From the NCBI GenBank assembly GCA_964608095.1, contig CAZSMK010000067.1, positions 1 through 49,462 on the forward strand: a DNA stretch of 49,462 nucleotides. The letters run 5' to 3'. The number at the start of each line of letters is the position of its first letter. Position 1 is the stretch's first letter. A program made the translations under genes and the position numbers. The notes under the pieces were generated by a model. The model worked only from the letters and a program-made list of their open reading frames with translations. It had not been told where the DNA came from and searched no databases. Shown here in pieces: positions 43,369-49,462 of the stretch. This DNA is from CAZSMK01 sp964608095. Its GTDB lineage: Bacteria > Sumerlaeota > Sumerlaeia > MWCT01 > JAGHBZ01.

Positions 43369-43518
43369 GCTAAAATCGTACTCTCACTCGCACTCGCGCT
43401 TTCCCTCCTTAATCGTGTCTTGTCCCGTGAGTGGATATTTTACTCTTGCGTCTGGTCTTCATTATGTTCATTATTACTTTAAATTCACACTACTTTGAAC
43501 CTTATTTCATAATGCTAT

Positions 43519-44241
43519 ATGAGCAATAGCGATGCATACAACGACATGAAAGCGTTCTTGAATCGCTGGTTATCACCAACGGCTAAATATATCTTTTTAG
43601 CCAATACCGGCGTTTTTCTCTTTCAGCTGCTCATTCTTCCGCTTACCAGCAATAGGGTGCAGAATTTATATTTCCTCTATTTATCTGAACGCCCTTATCT
43701 TGCGATTTACAGGGGAATGATATGGCAGTTTGTCACCTATATGTTCATTCACGGTGGGGTATTTCACTTTATTTTCAATATGTTTGTCTTGTGGTTTTTT
43801 GCGCCGCGGTTGGAGTATCGCTGGGGGAGTCCGCGGTTTTTCAGGTTTTATTTTATCGTCGGCATCGGCGCCGGGCTTTTTCATGCCGTTATATCCATTA
43901 TCTCGGGAAGGCAATTCGAGGGTATTATCGGCGCCTCCGGCGCGTTGTACGGCATCCTCCTGGCTTATGCCCTCTATTGGCCCGACGATATCGTCTATGT
44001 ATGGGGCGTAATCCCTGTCAAGGTTAAAGTCCTTGTCATTATTATGGGGTTTCTTGCTTTTATGGGAAGCGTCCGGACTTCACCCACCGGGATTTCGCAT
44101 ATTACTCATTTCGGTGGATTGGTGATTGCCTATTTCTATCTCAAGGGGCCCGATATCATGAATCAGATTACGGGAAAAGGGCATTCGTCGCGCTACGGGA
44201 GTCATCGCGACCGGTTCAGTGACAGGGATATGTGGCGATAA
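43519..44241 (+). CDS. Rhomboid-family intramembrane serine protease
   Basis: This 240-residue protein has about six membrane helices and the rhomboid catalytic set: HGGVFHFIFNMFVLWFF (H78, H83, N87), the serine S140 in GIIGASGALYGI, and H194 in ISHITHFGGL. It should cut membrane-protein substrates inside the bilayer. The start has no strong ribosome binding site; the ATG at 43546 (nine residues shorter) is an alternative. It lies 36 bp before scpA on the same strand. A C-terminal cytoplasmic tail is short and basic. Confidence 0.92.
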   Translation: MSNSDAYNDMKAFLNRWLSPTAKYIFLANTGVFLFQLLILPLTSNRVQNLYFLYLSERPYLAIYRGMIWQFVTYMFIHGGVFHFIFNMFVLWFFAPRLEYRWGSPRFFRFYFIVGIGAGLFHAVISIISGRQFEGIIGASGALYGILLAYALYWPDDIVYVWGVIPVKVKVLVIIMGFLAFMGSVRTSPTGISHITHFGGLVIAYFYLKGPDIMNQITGKGHSSRYGSHRDRFSDRDMWR

Positions 44242-44277
44242 AGTATTCGTGATTATATTTTACACGTTGAAATCGAT

Positions 44278-45030
44278 ATGGAAGATTATCGCGTACGACT
44301 CGACATTTTTGACGGACCTTTTGACCTCTTGCTTTATTTGATAAAGGTCAACGAAATGGATATCTATGATATCTCCATTTCTACCATTACCCGGCAATAC
44401 CTCGACTATATCCAGCTGATGCAACAGTTGAACCTCGACGTAGCGGGAGAATTTCTTGTTATGGCGGCTACCCTTATCCGGCTCAAGGCACAACAACTCT
44501 TGCCAACCTCCTTCGATGACGACCAGGAAGAAGAAATCGACGAAATCCTCTCAACAAAAGACCTTATTCAGCAACTTGTCGAGTATCGCCGTATCAAAGA
44601 GATGACTGACGGATTAAAGGAACGCCAATCAGTATTTTCCAAGGTTTTTTATCGCTCTGAACCGCCCAAGATTCTTGAACCCGACGGAGCGAAGGAAAGC
44701 GAAGAATCTCGGCAGCTCCAGCTGGATTTGCAAACACTCTTTTATGCTTTTTCGCGTGTTATTCCTTATGTTGAGGCGGCACGCATCTCTCATCTTATCC
44801 CGGAACGCTACACCGTGAGAGATAAAATCATTCACTTGCAGGGTCTTTTGCGGAAAAGGCAAGAAATCGAGTTCTGGGAAATTGTACGGGAATGCAAAGA
44901 TAAAGAGGAACTTCTTATTACGTTTCTCGCTCTTATGGAACTCTGCCGTCAACGCGCAATAACAATACAGCAAAAAAAAGTTTTTGGTGACATCATTATC
45001 TCACAAAATGATTCTATAAACGATTTATGA
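44278..45030 (+). CDS. scpA: Segregation and condensation protein A
   Basis: ScpA is the kleisin that bridges SMC heads in the bacterial condensin. The N-terminal FDGPFDLLLYLIKVNEMDIYD, split as FDGPFDLLLYL and IKVNEMDIYD, and LAGEFLVMAATLIRLKAQQLLP-like helix (here VAGEFLVMAATLIRLKAQQL) bind the SMC neck. At 250 residues it is of normal length. It overlaps scpB by 4 bases (ATGA), the usual arrangement. The smc gene is not in the window. Confidence 0.95.
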   Translation: MEDYRVRLDIFDGPFDLLLYLIKVNEMDIYDISISTITRQYLDYIQLMQQLNLDVAGEFLVMAATLIRLKAQQLLPTSFDDDQEEEIDEILSTKDLIQQLVEYRRIKEMTDGLKERQSVFSKVFYRSEPPKILEPDGAKESEESRQLQLDLQTLFYAFSRVIPYVEAARISHLIPERYTVRDKIIHLQGLLRKRQEIEFWEIVRECKDKEELLITFLALMELCRQRAITIQQKKVFGDIIISQNDSINDL

Positions 45031-45761
45031 CTATGGAAGAAAAACACGATCATAGCGAATTCGAAGATAATTTAAACGAGACTTCCGGTGAAGAGGAAGA
45101 GCGGGTCGATGAAGTTGTTCAGCCGGATGAAGGCGACGCAATGGGAGAACCGGCTATACCGGTAGAGATTGAACATATCGAAAAGCCGGACGACGATCTT
45201 CCTCAAATAACGGCTACTTATCAGGCTAAGGCGGTACTCGAGTCGCTCCTGTTTGCAACCACTGAACCGTTGACCTTACCGAGGTTGCAACGGGTGCTTG
45301 GTCTGTCGATAAAGAGCATACGGGGGATTCTTCTTCAGTTACAGATGGATTATCATCGTAATTCGCCTGGATTGCAAATTATAGAAGTTGCGGGCGGATA
45401 TCAAATGGCGACGCGCCCAGAATGCCATCCCTGGGTAGCAAAATTAAAAATCGCACGGTCTAAGAGCACGGATAATCTCTCCGTTGCTACACTCGAAACC
45501 CTTGCCATTATCGCATATAAACAGCCTGTTACCCGCCTTGAGGTTGAAACCATTCGCGGCGTGGATTCTTCTTCCCTTATCCGAAAACTGCAAGACTTGG
45601 GACTGGTTAAAGTGGTAGGAAAAAACCCTCCTCCTCGGCGTTCACATCTTTATGGAACCACCAAGGAGTTTCTACGCATGTTCGGGCTGAAGAGCGTCAA
45701 AGACCTCCCCTCACTCGCCGATCTAAAGCAGCTTATGGGAATCGACCGAAAGATACTCTGA
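45027..45761 (+). CDS. scpB: Segregation and condensation protein B
   Basis: ScpB dimerises and binds ScpA to regulate the SMC complex. This 244-residue protein has two winged-helix domains (AVLESLLFATTEPLTLPRLQ; LETLAIIAYKQPVTRLEVE, RGVDSSSLIRKLQDLGLV), preceded by an acidic ~60-residue extension that is longer than usual. The C-terminus (FGLKSVKDLPSLADLKQL) matches the family. The start overlaps scpA as ATGA; a second ATG six bases on is possible. Confidence 0.95.
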   Translation: MTMEEKHDHSEFEDNLNETSGEEEERVDEVVQPDEGDAMGEPAIPVEIEHIEKPDDDLPQITATYQAKAVLESLLFATTEPLTLPRLQRVLGLSIKSIRGILLQLQMDYHRNSPGLQIIEVAGGYQMATRPECHPWVAKLKIARSKSTDNLSVATLETLAIIAYKQPVTRLEVETIRGVDSSSLIRKLQDLGLVKVVGKNPPPRRSHLYGTTKEFLRMFGLKSVKDLPSLADLKQLMGIDRKIL

Positions 45762-45795
45762 CCGTATACCGTGGACTCTTCCGTGCCACGATTGC

Positions 45796-46827
45796 TCAAA
45801 ACAATTCTTCTTTTGGAATCACCCCGAGTCCGGGTCTGTCAGGCAGCTGCAGATTTCCCCCAACTGTTTTTACCCCGTCGAAAGGATCATTTGTTATGAG
45901 AAGGTTTCCATCGAGGTCGAGGTAGTCGCAAAAAGAGGCGACTTGTGCCCCGGCTGTTATCGCCAACGAGGTCTCTATCATACAGCCGATCATCAACTGC
46001 AGGTCAAGTGCGCGTGCGAGCTCGAACATTCTCAGGGCTTCCGTAATGCCGCCGCACTTCATTAGTTTCAGGTTAATCCCGTGACATATTTTTGATAAAC
46101 GCACTACGTCGTTGCTCGTATGAACATCCTCATCCAGAAATATAGGCAGAGGCGACCATTCTTTGAGCTCCGCAGTCTTTTCTACCTCGCCTCTCTCGAG
46201 AGGTTGTTCCACATACTCAATACCGAGTTCCTCAAGAACGGGGATACTTTTTTTTGCGTCTTCAAGTGTCCACCCCCCGTTAGCATCCACCCGAATAACT
46301 TTGTTGAACTCCTTCCTTATCTCCTTTATTACCTTGATATCCTGGTTCACGTCTCTTCCCATCTTTATCTTGAGTATCGGGTAGTCCTTTGCCTGTTCCA
46401 CTTTTTTCATCATAACATCGATGGTATCGATCCCGATGGTATAGGAAGTCATCAATTCTGTGCGAGGCTTCAGCCCGATCATTTTATAAAGCGGCACGTT
46501 AAGGATTTTACCTGCGTAATCGTAGAGCGCCATATTCAACGCCGCACATGCACTGCCGGTGGCTTTCCCCTCTTCGACAATTCGCTTCATAAGGTCTCTT
46601 ATATAAAAGACATCTTCGGGGGAAACCTGCCTTGCATATTCTTCTATGCTCTTGATCACGGCTTCGGGACTTTCGCCATAATATTTACTCGGCGCCGCTT
46701 CGCCGTAACCTTCTATGCCATCGTGCTCGATCTTGCATAACACAACCTTGCGCTTGGTACTTACTGAACCTGCAAGACCAAATGGATGTTCCAGTAAAAC
46801 CTCATAGATACGAGTGGTTACTTTCAT
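45796..46827 (-). CDS. Dipeptide (L-Ala-D/L-Glu) epimerase, enolase superfamily
   Basis: This 343-residue enzyme belongs to the muconate-lactonizing subgroup. Catalytic lysines K153/K155 (ILKIKMG), metal ligands D181 (RVDANGGW), E207 (YVEQPL) and D232 (FLDEDV), a lysine in NLKLMKCGG, and the DLDGNLLITNDPF segment are all present; the DxD there marks dipeptide epimerases. The likely reaction is L-Ala-D-Glu to L-Ala-L-Glu in murein peptide recycling, although relatives act on other dipeptides. GAGGAG precedes the start. It lies 62 bp after the lipoprotein gene on the same strand. Confidence 0.9.
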   Translation of the reverse strand: MKVTTRIYEVLLEHPFGLAGSVSTKRKVVLCKIEHDGIEGYGEAAPSKYYGESPEAVIKSIEEYARQVSPEDVFYIRDLMKRIVEEGKATGSACAALNMALYDYAGKILNVPLYKMIGLKPRTELMTSYTIGIDTIDVMMKKVEQAKDYPILKIKMGRDVNQDIKVIKEIRKEFNKVIRVDANGGWTLEDAKKSIPVLEELGIEYVEQPLERGEVEKTAELKEWSPLPIFLDEDVHTSNDVVRLSKICHGINLKLMKCGGITEALRMFELARALDLQLMIGCMIETSLAITAGAQVASFCDYLDLDGNLLITNDPFDGVKTVGGNLQLPDRPGLGVIPKEELF

Positions 46828-46889
46828 ACGTCATCTCCTCTAGCTAAATATGTTTTTCCGCGTGTGAGTGAGATAAAACACTGAAACTA

Positions 46890-48818
46890 TTAATCACTCT
46901 CTTCAGACGAATGGAGGGGGGATACCTCACGAAGTCGCGATGTGCGAAAATGTAACCTGTAGGGGGTGTTGCTGACAGGCGAGCCATCGATTGTCCGTAC
47001 GCCTCGCTCTATCGTGATAGTATATTCCGTGTCAAACTCCCATGCCGTCCGGATTCGTGCCGTTGTCCAGCCGGTCCGCCTATTATCATAGGCATACACT
47101 TCAACATCGCTATAGGTTTCACCATCGAGCCGTATGGTTGAAGTGTTGAGGGTCTGGTGATCTATAGATGCATTGAAGAAGATCGCCACGGGCGTGCCGG
47201 GACTCAAACTCGCCGACTCTTCTCCATCTCGCGGGATAGTATCTATAATTTCCGCTTCCCCGGTGGTGAATGAAAATTCATAAGACTCCTCTAATTGTTG
47301 TCCCTCGATATCGCGGGCTCCTGAGCCGATTGATATCTTGTACGTGGTATTGAATCCTGCAGGATTGTCCGTGTACGCTCCCTTAAGCATAAGGAGCAAG
47401 ATATCAAAATCGCTCTGGGGGTGTTCTTTACCGGAATAGGCGTCGTAATCCACCGTGGGTGAAACGCTCACGGCGCTCTTCAGGCTGGCGGGTTGCATCT
47501 TCTTGCTGAACCAGATATAGACGGGAATTTCCCTGCGGACGCGGATATTTTTGTCGCCGTCAGCCGGTTGCGTGAACAAAATTTCAGGAGGTTCAATATA
47601 AAGATCGAGTTTCATTTCCGAAACCTGGGTGGTTTCGTTTAACAGGACCAGAACCGGTTCTATTTTTACCGGAACGTACCCGCTTAATTCCGCCATTAAC
47701 GAGTAACTTCCCTCGGCGACGTCCTCGATTGTGTAGAATCCCTCTTCGTCAGTCAACGCAAGATAGCTCGTTCCCATACATCCGACCATAATGCCAGCAT
47801 GATTTATACTGCCGTCGGCAAGCGTTACTTTGCCTCGAATGGTTCCGGTACGATTCGTTTGCGTCGGATCTTCATCGAGAACCACCGTAACGTAGGTATA
47901 GGGCAAATCAATGAGATCGATGTCGATCTTGTCTCTGATCACATAGCCAGGCGCGGTAGCCGTAATGGTGTATCGTGCAGGAGGTAGTTCTGTGAACTTG
48001 AAGTTACCGAGCGCGTCCGGCATCGCCATGTGGGTGGTTCCCTCGAGTCCGATCACCACCTGCGCAAATTTGTTCTGCACGTTGCCTGCCACGTCGTACA
48101 TCTCGACATTGCCGTTTATGACCCGCTGGTTCGATTCCGACTTCTGGATAGTGAAAAGACTCACAGGTGGAACATTGGTCGGCATTGGACCGGGTTTTAC
48201 ATCCACGGTCACCTTCTCCGTACTGTATCCGGATTTCTTGAATACAAGTCTATATACGCCGGGTTCAAGGTTAGGGATTGAATAAATGCCCGCTTCGTCG
48301 GTTACAGTTCTGATCAACTGCTCCTCGAGCTCGACTATTACGTTGCTGAAATCCCTGGTTCCTTCCAGCTCCACGCTACCCATGATGGCGCCGAGCTTCT
48401 CCTCTTCCTCTGAGACATCGTCAAACACCACGTCCTCGAGACTGAATGTTCCGGGCGAGTTAAACGTTATCTTTGTCAGGTTCTGTGTCTTGTACCCGGG
48501 TTTCTGTAAAAAGAATTGATATTCCTTACCAAGGGGGACGTCTAAGATAGAGAATTCGCCTTTCTCGTCCGTAAAAGAGACAAGCGAAGTCCCGCCGGCA
48601 TATACCATTATGCCTTCCGGCGATTCGCCGCTTTCGAGACTCACCATACCTTTTACAATACAGGTCTGTTGCAGCGAATCGTCTCCACCGATGGGGGTTT
48701 CCTTGCCTTCTATTCCTTGTTCCTTGTCCGGTTCTTTACCGCAACCGGTTCCAAACACAAGAAATCCCAGCACTATCAACGAAATCATACCGCGTAGTTG
48801 TCGTTTTACCTTGATCAT
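46890..48818 (-). CDS. Lipoprotein with repeated carboxypeptidase-regulatory and Big_5 Ig-like domains
   Basis: From the ATG at 48818 (642 residues) the protein has a lipoprotein signal (MIKVKRQLRG, then SLIVLGFLVFGTGCGK). A longer start at 48878 would begin upstream of the predicted promoter, so I reject it. Four to five ~90-residue beta-sandwich repeats follow, each with a GxVxLE-type strand and a YxLxxxKPGY-like end (SGYSTEKVTVDVKPG, SGYVPVKIEPVLV), like carboxypeptidase regulatory domains. Two bacterial Ig-like domains of the Big_5 type come last (EILFTQPADGDKNI; IIDTIPRDGEESA). No catalytic site is seen. It is probably an outer-membrane scaffold or surface binding protein. Confidence 0.82.
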   Translation of the reverse strand: MIKVKRQLRGMISLIVLGFLVFGTGCGKEPDKEQGIEGKETPIGGDDSLQQTCIVKGMVSLESGESPEGIMVYAGGTSLVSFTDEKGEFSILDVPLGKEYQFFLQKPGYKTQNLTKITFNSPGTFSLEDVVFDDVSEEEEKLGAIMGSVELEGTRDFSNVIVELEEQLIRTVTDEAGIYSIPNLEPGVYRLVFKKSGYSTEKVTVDVKPGPMPTNVPPVSLFTIQKSESNQRVINGNVEMYDVAGNVQNKFAQVVIGLEGTTHMAMPDALGNFKFTELPPARYTITATAPGYVIRDKIDIDLIDLPYTYVTVVLDEDPTQTNRTGTIRGKVTLADGSINHAGIMVGCMGTSYLALTDEEGFYTIEDVAEGSYSLMAELSGYVPVKIEPVLVLLNETTQVSEMKLDLYIEPPEILFTQPADGDKNIRVRREIPVYIWFSKKMQPASLKSAVSVSPTVDYDAYSGKEHPQSDFDILLLMLKGAYTDNPAGFNTTYKISIGSGARDIEGQQLEESYEFSFTTGEAEIIDTIPRDGEESASLSPGTPVAIFFNASIDHQTLNTSTIRLDGETYSDVEVYAYDNRRTGWTTARIRTAWEFDTEYTITIERGVRTIDGSPVSNTPYRLHFRTSRLREVSPLHSSEESD

Positions 48819-48844
48819 GTCAGCAAAGATTAATCCTGAAATAA

Positions 48845-48874
48845 ATCTTACCGTAGTGCAGCCAAAGACTGCAA
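48845..48874 (-). promoter_or_regulatory. Possible promoter of the lipoprotein-epimerase pair
   Basis: On the minus strand TTGCAG (48869-48874), an 18-bp spacer and TAAGAT (48845-48850) place the start of transcription near 48838, 20 nt before the chosen start codon. Confidence 0.4.
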
Positions 48875-48878
48875 TCAA

Positions 48879-49462
48879 TTAAAAAATGACTCGGAAAAAA
48901 CGCATAAGATAAGCAGCAAACACAACAAAAAATTATGGAAGGGTGTCTCCCACGAAGAACATTACTATTCATATACAGCCCGATACCGCTATTCTCGCGT
49001 TCGCTCCATCACCTTATATGAGTGATGAATACGAAATAAGGATTAAAAAAAGCCTGTACACCTCACAATTCTCTTATATTTTTACTCTTCCGCCCTGCTC
49101 GCCCTGAGCCAGGTCAAGTTCCGCAGCTAATCCAAAAGAAACATAAAAAGCACTGCTCTTAGAATCGTGAATCCTTTCATTCCTAAACAGCATTTCCGGA
49201 AAAAAGAGGTGTAGGGTAAGACCCCTTTTTCCAAAGGATTTCCCCTGCCTTCATGCGTGAGCATGAAACGCACTTTTTCTCTGTATTTCGTTTACGAAGG
49301 ACAGAAATGGGATTTTAGATTGTAAAAAAACAAGTGAGGATGAGTGGAGATAAGTGGTTCGAGCATTGTTTTTTTACTATTAAATTTTCTTACTTTGTTT
49401 TTGGTACCATAGAATGAATTTTGTCTTGAACTGTTGCCGGGGGTCGTTCGGGCCGAACGACC
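48879..49462. other. Gene-free region at the right edge
   Basis: I see no gene. It holds a CATCAC/GTGATG stem at 49007-49027, a weak GGGT-AAG-ACCC stem followed by T residues near 49215-49232, an AGTGAGGATGAGTGGAGATA stretch near 49334 that resembles 33-51, and the perfect hairpin at 49442-49462. Confidence 0.6.
49442..49462. repeat. Perfect 10-bp inverted repeat at the window end
   Basis: GGTCGTTCGG and CCGAACGACC are exact complements around a single G. It may continue beyond the window. Related TTCGGG-type sequences occur at 294-307 and 43303-43317. Confidence 0.7.

Larger units (their letters stand above)
43089..43518. other. Repeat-rich divergent intergenic region
   Basis: No gene is seen. 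It holds the promoter of the PLP-enzyme gene (43136-43164), a GC-rich inverted repeat (43232-43255), a tandem of ATCAAAATCG (two copies around 43257-43284), a TTCGG/CCGAA inverted repeat at 43303-43317 and an inverted copy of the GACAAGC repeat. Composition resembles 1-447. Confidence 0.7.

Noticed and set aside
43232..43370. Possible CRISPR-like array
   Set aside because: The repeats differ in length and orientation and have no regular spacers. No cas genes are present.
48819..48878. Upstream start of the lipoprotein
   Set aside because: It would precede the predicted promoter and displace the lipoprotein signal peptide from the N-terminus.
49209..49235. Intrinsic terminator at the right edge
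   Set aside because: The stem GGGT/ACCC is only four base pairs and no gene ends before it on that strand.

Overview
The window looks like chromosomal DNA of an uncultured, Gram-negative, probably anaerobic bacterium. Outer-membrane biology is shown by two lipoprotein signal peptides, an RlpA domain protein and a very large AsmA-family protein. Type IV pili are implied by two PilT retraction ATPases. Anaerobic aromatic amino-acid metabolism is implied by indolepyruvate:ferredoxin oxidoreductase (iorAB) next to a phenylacetate-CoA ligase. There are no phage, transposase, plasmid or CRISPR genes. I cannot name the phylum with confidence. The mix of long secreted multidomain proteins (golvesin-like, FG-GAP, TPTP linkers) with ordinary housekeeping genes recalls under-sampled candidate phyla such as those around the PVC group, Sumerlaeota or Hydrogenedentota, but that is inference.

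Layout. 1-447: gene-free DNA with degenerate intergenic repeats. 448-4107 (-): iorA-iorB-paaK, translationally coupled. 4314-6217 (-): arsR, a COG0701 permease and a small redox thioredoxin, with a consensus promoter whose -10 box lies inside a perfect ArsR-type operator and a second operator copy before the permease. 6435-7894 (+): sugar nucleotidyltransferase and rsmI. 7962-8477 (-): rlpA-like lipoprotein. 8850-13974 (+): YihY-type membrane protein overlapping a 1259-residue AsmA protein. 14007-19565 (-): type-4 uracil-DNA glycosylase, pilT, coaBC, gmk, yicC and a PHP phosphoesterase. 19787-26266 (+): stand-alone homocysteine methyltransferase domain, a TMTC-like membrane glycosyltransferase with TPRs, and two tandem FG-GAP secreted proteins. 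26326-26400 (-): tRNA-Ala(GGC) with its own promoter. 26578-30549 (+): giant secreted amidase with a golvesin-like domain inserted in its catalytic domain. 30789-32040 (-): hisA-ruvC. 32359-35481 (-): pilT2-kaiC-cheY. 35742-41964 (-): valS, a J-domain/TPR protein, a lid-less Hsp70 and an unknown exported protein. 42072-43088 (-): PLP-dependent D-cysteine desulfhydrase/ACC deaminase-like enzyme. 43089-43518: second repeat-rich gap. 43519-45761 (+): rhomboid protease, scpA, scpB. 45796-48818 (-): lipoprotein with repeated Ig-like/regulatory domains and a dipeptide epimerase. 48879-49462: gene-free DNA ending in a perfect hairpin.

The most interesting candidates are: (i) the pilT2-kaiC-cheY operon, which reads as a compact control module placing a pilus retraction motor, a KaiC-like double ATPase and a single receiver domain under common expression; (ii) a specialised chaperone pair, a J-domain protein fused to TPRs and an Hsp70 in which an acidic tail replaces the helical lid; (iii) a TMTC-like glycosyltransferase co-transcribed with two FG-GAP propeller-like exported proteins, possibly its substrates; (iv) the GerMN-amidase-golvesin-FN3-GATase-like secreted protein; and (v) a dispersed intergenic repeat family found in both flanks of the window in opposite orientation.
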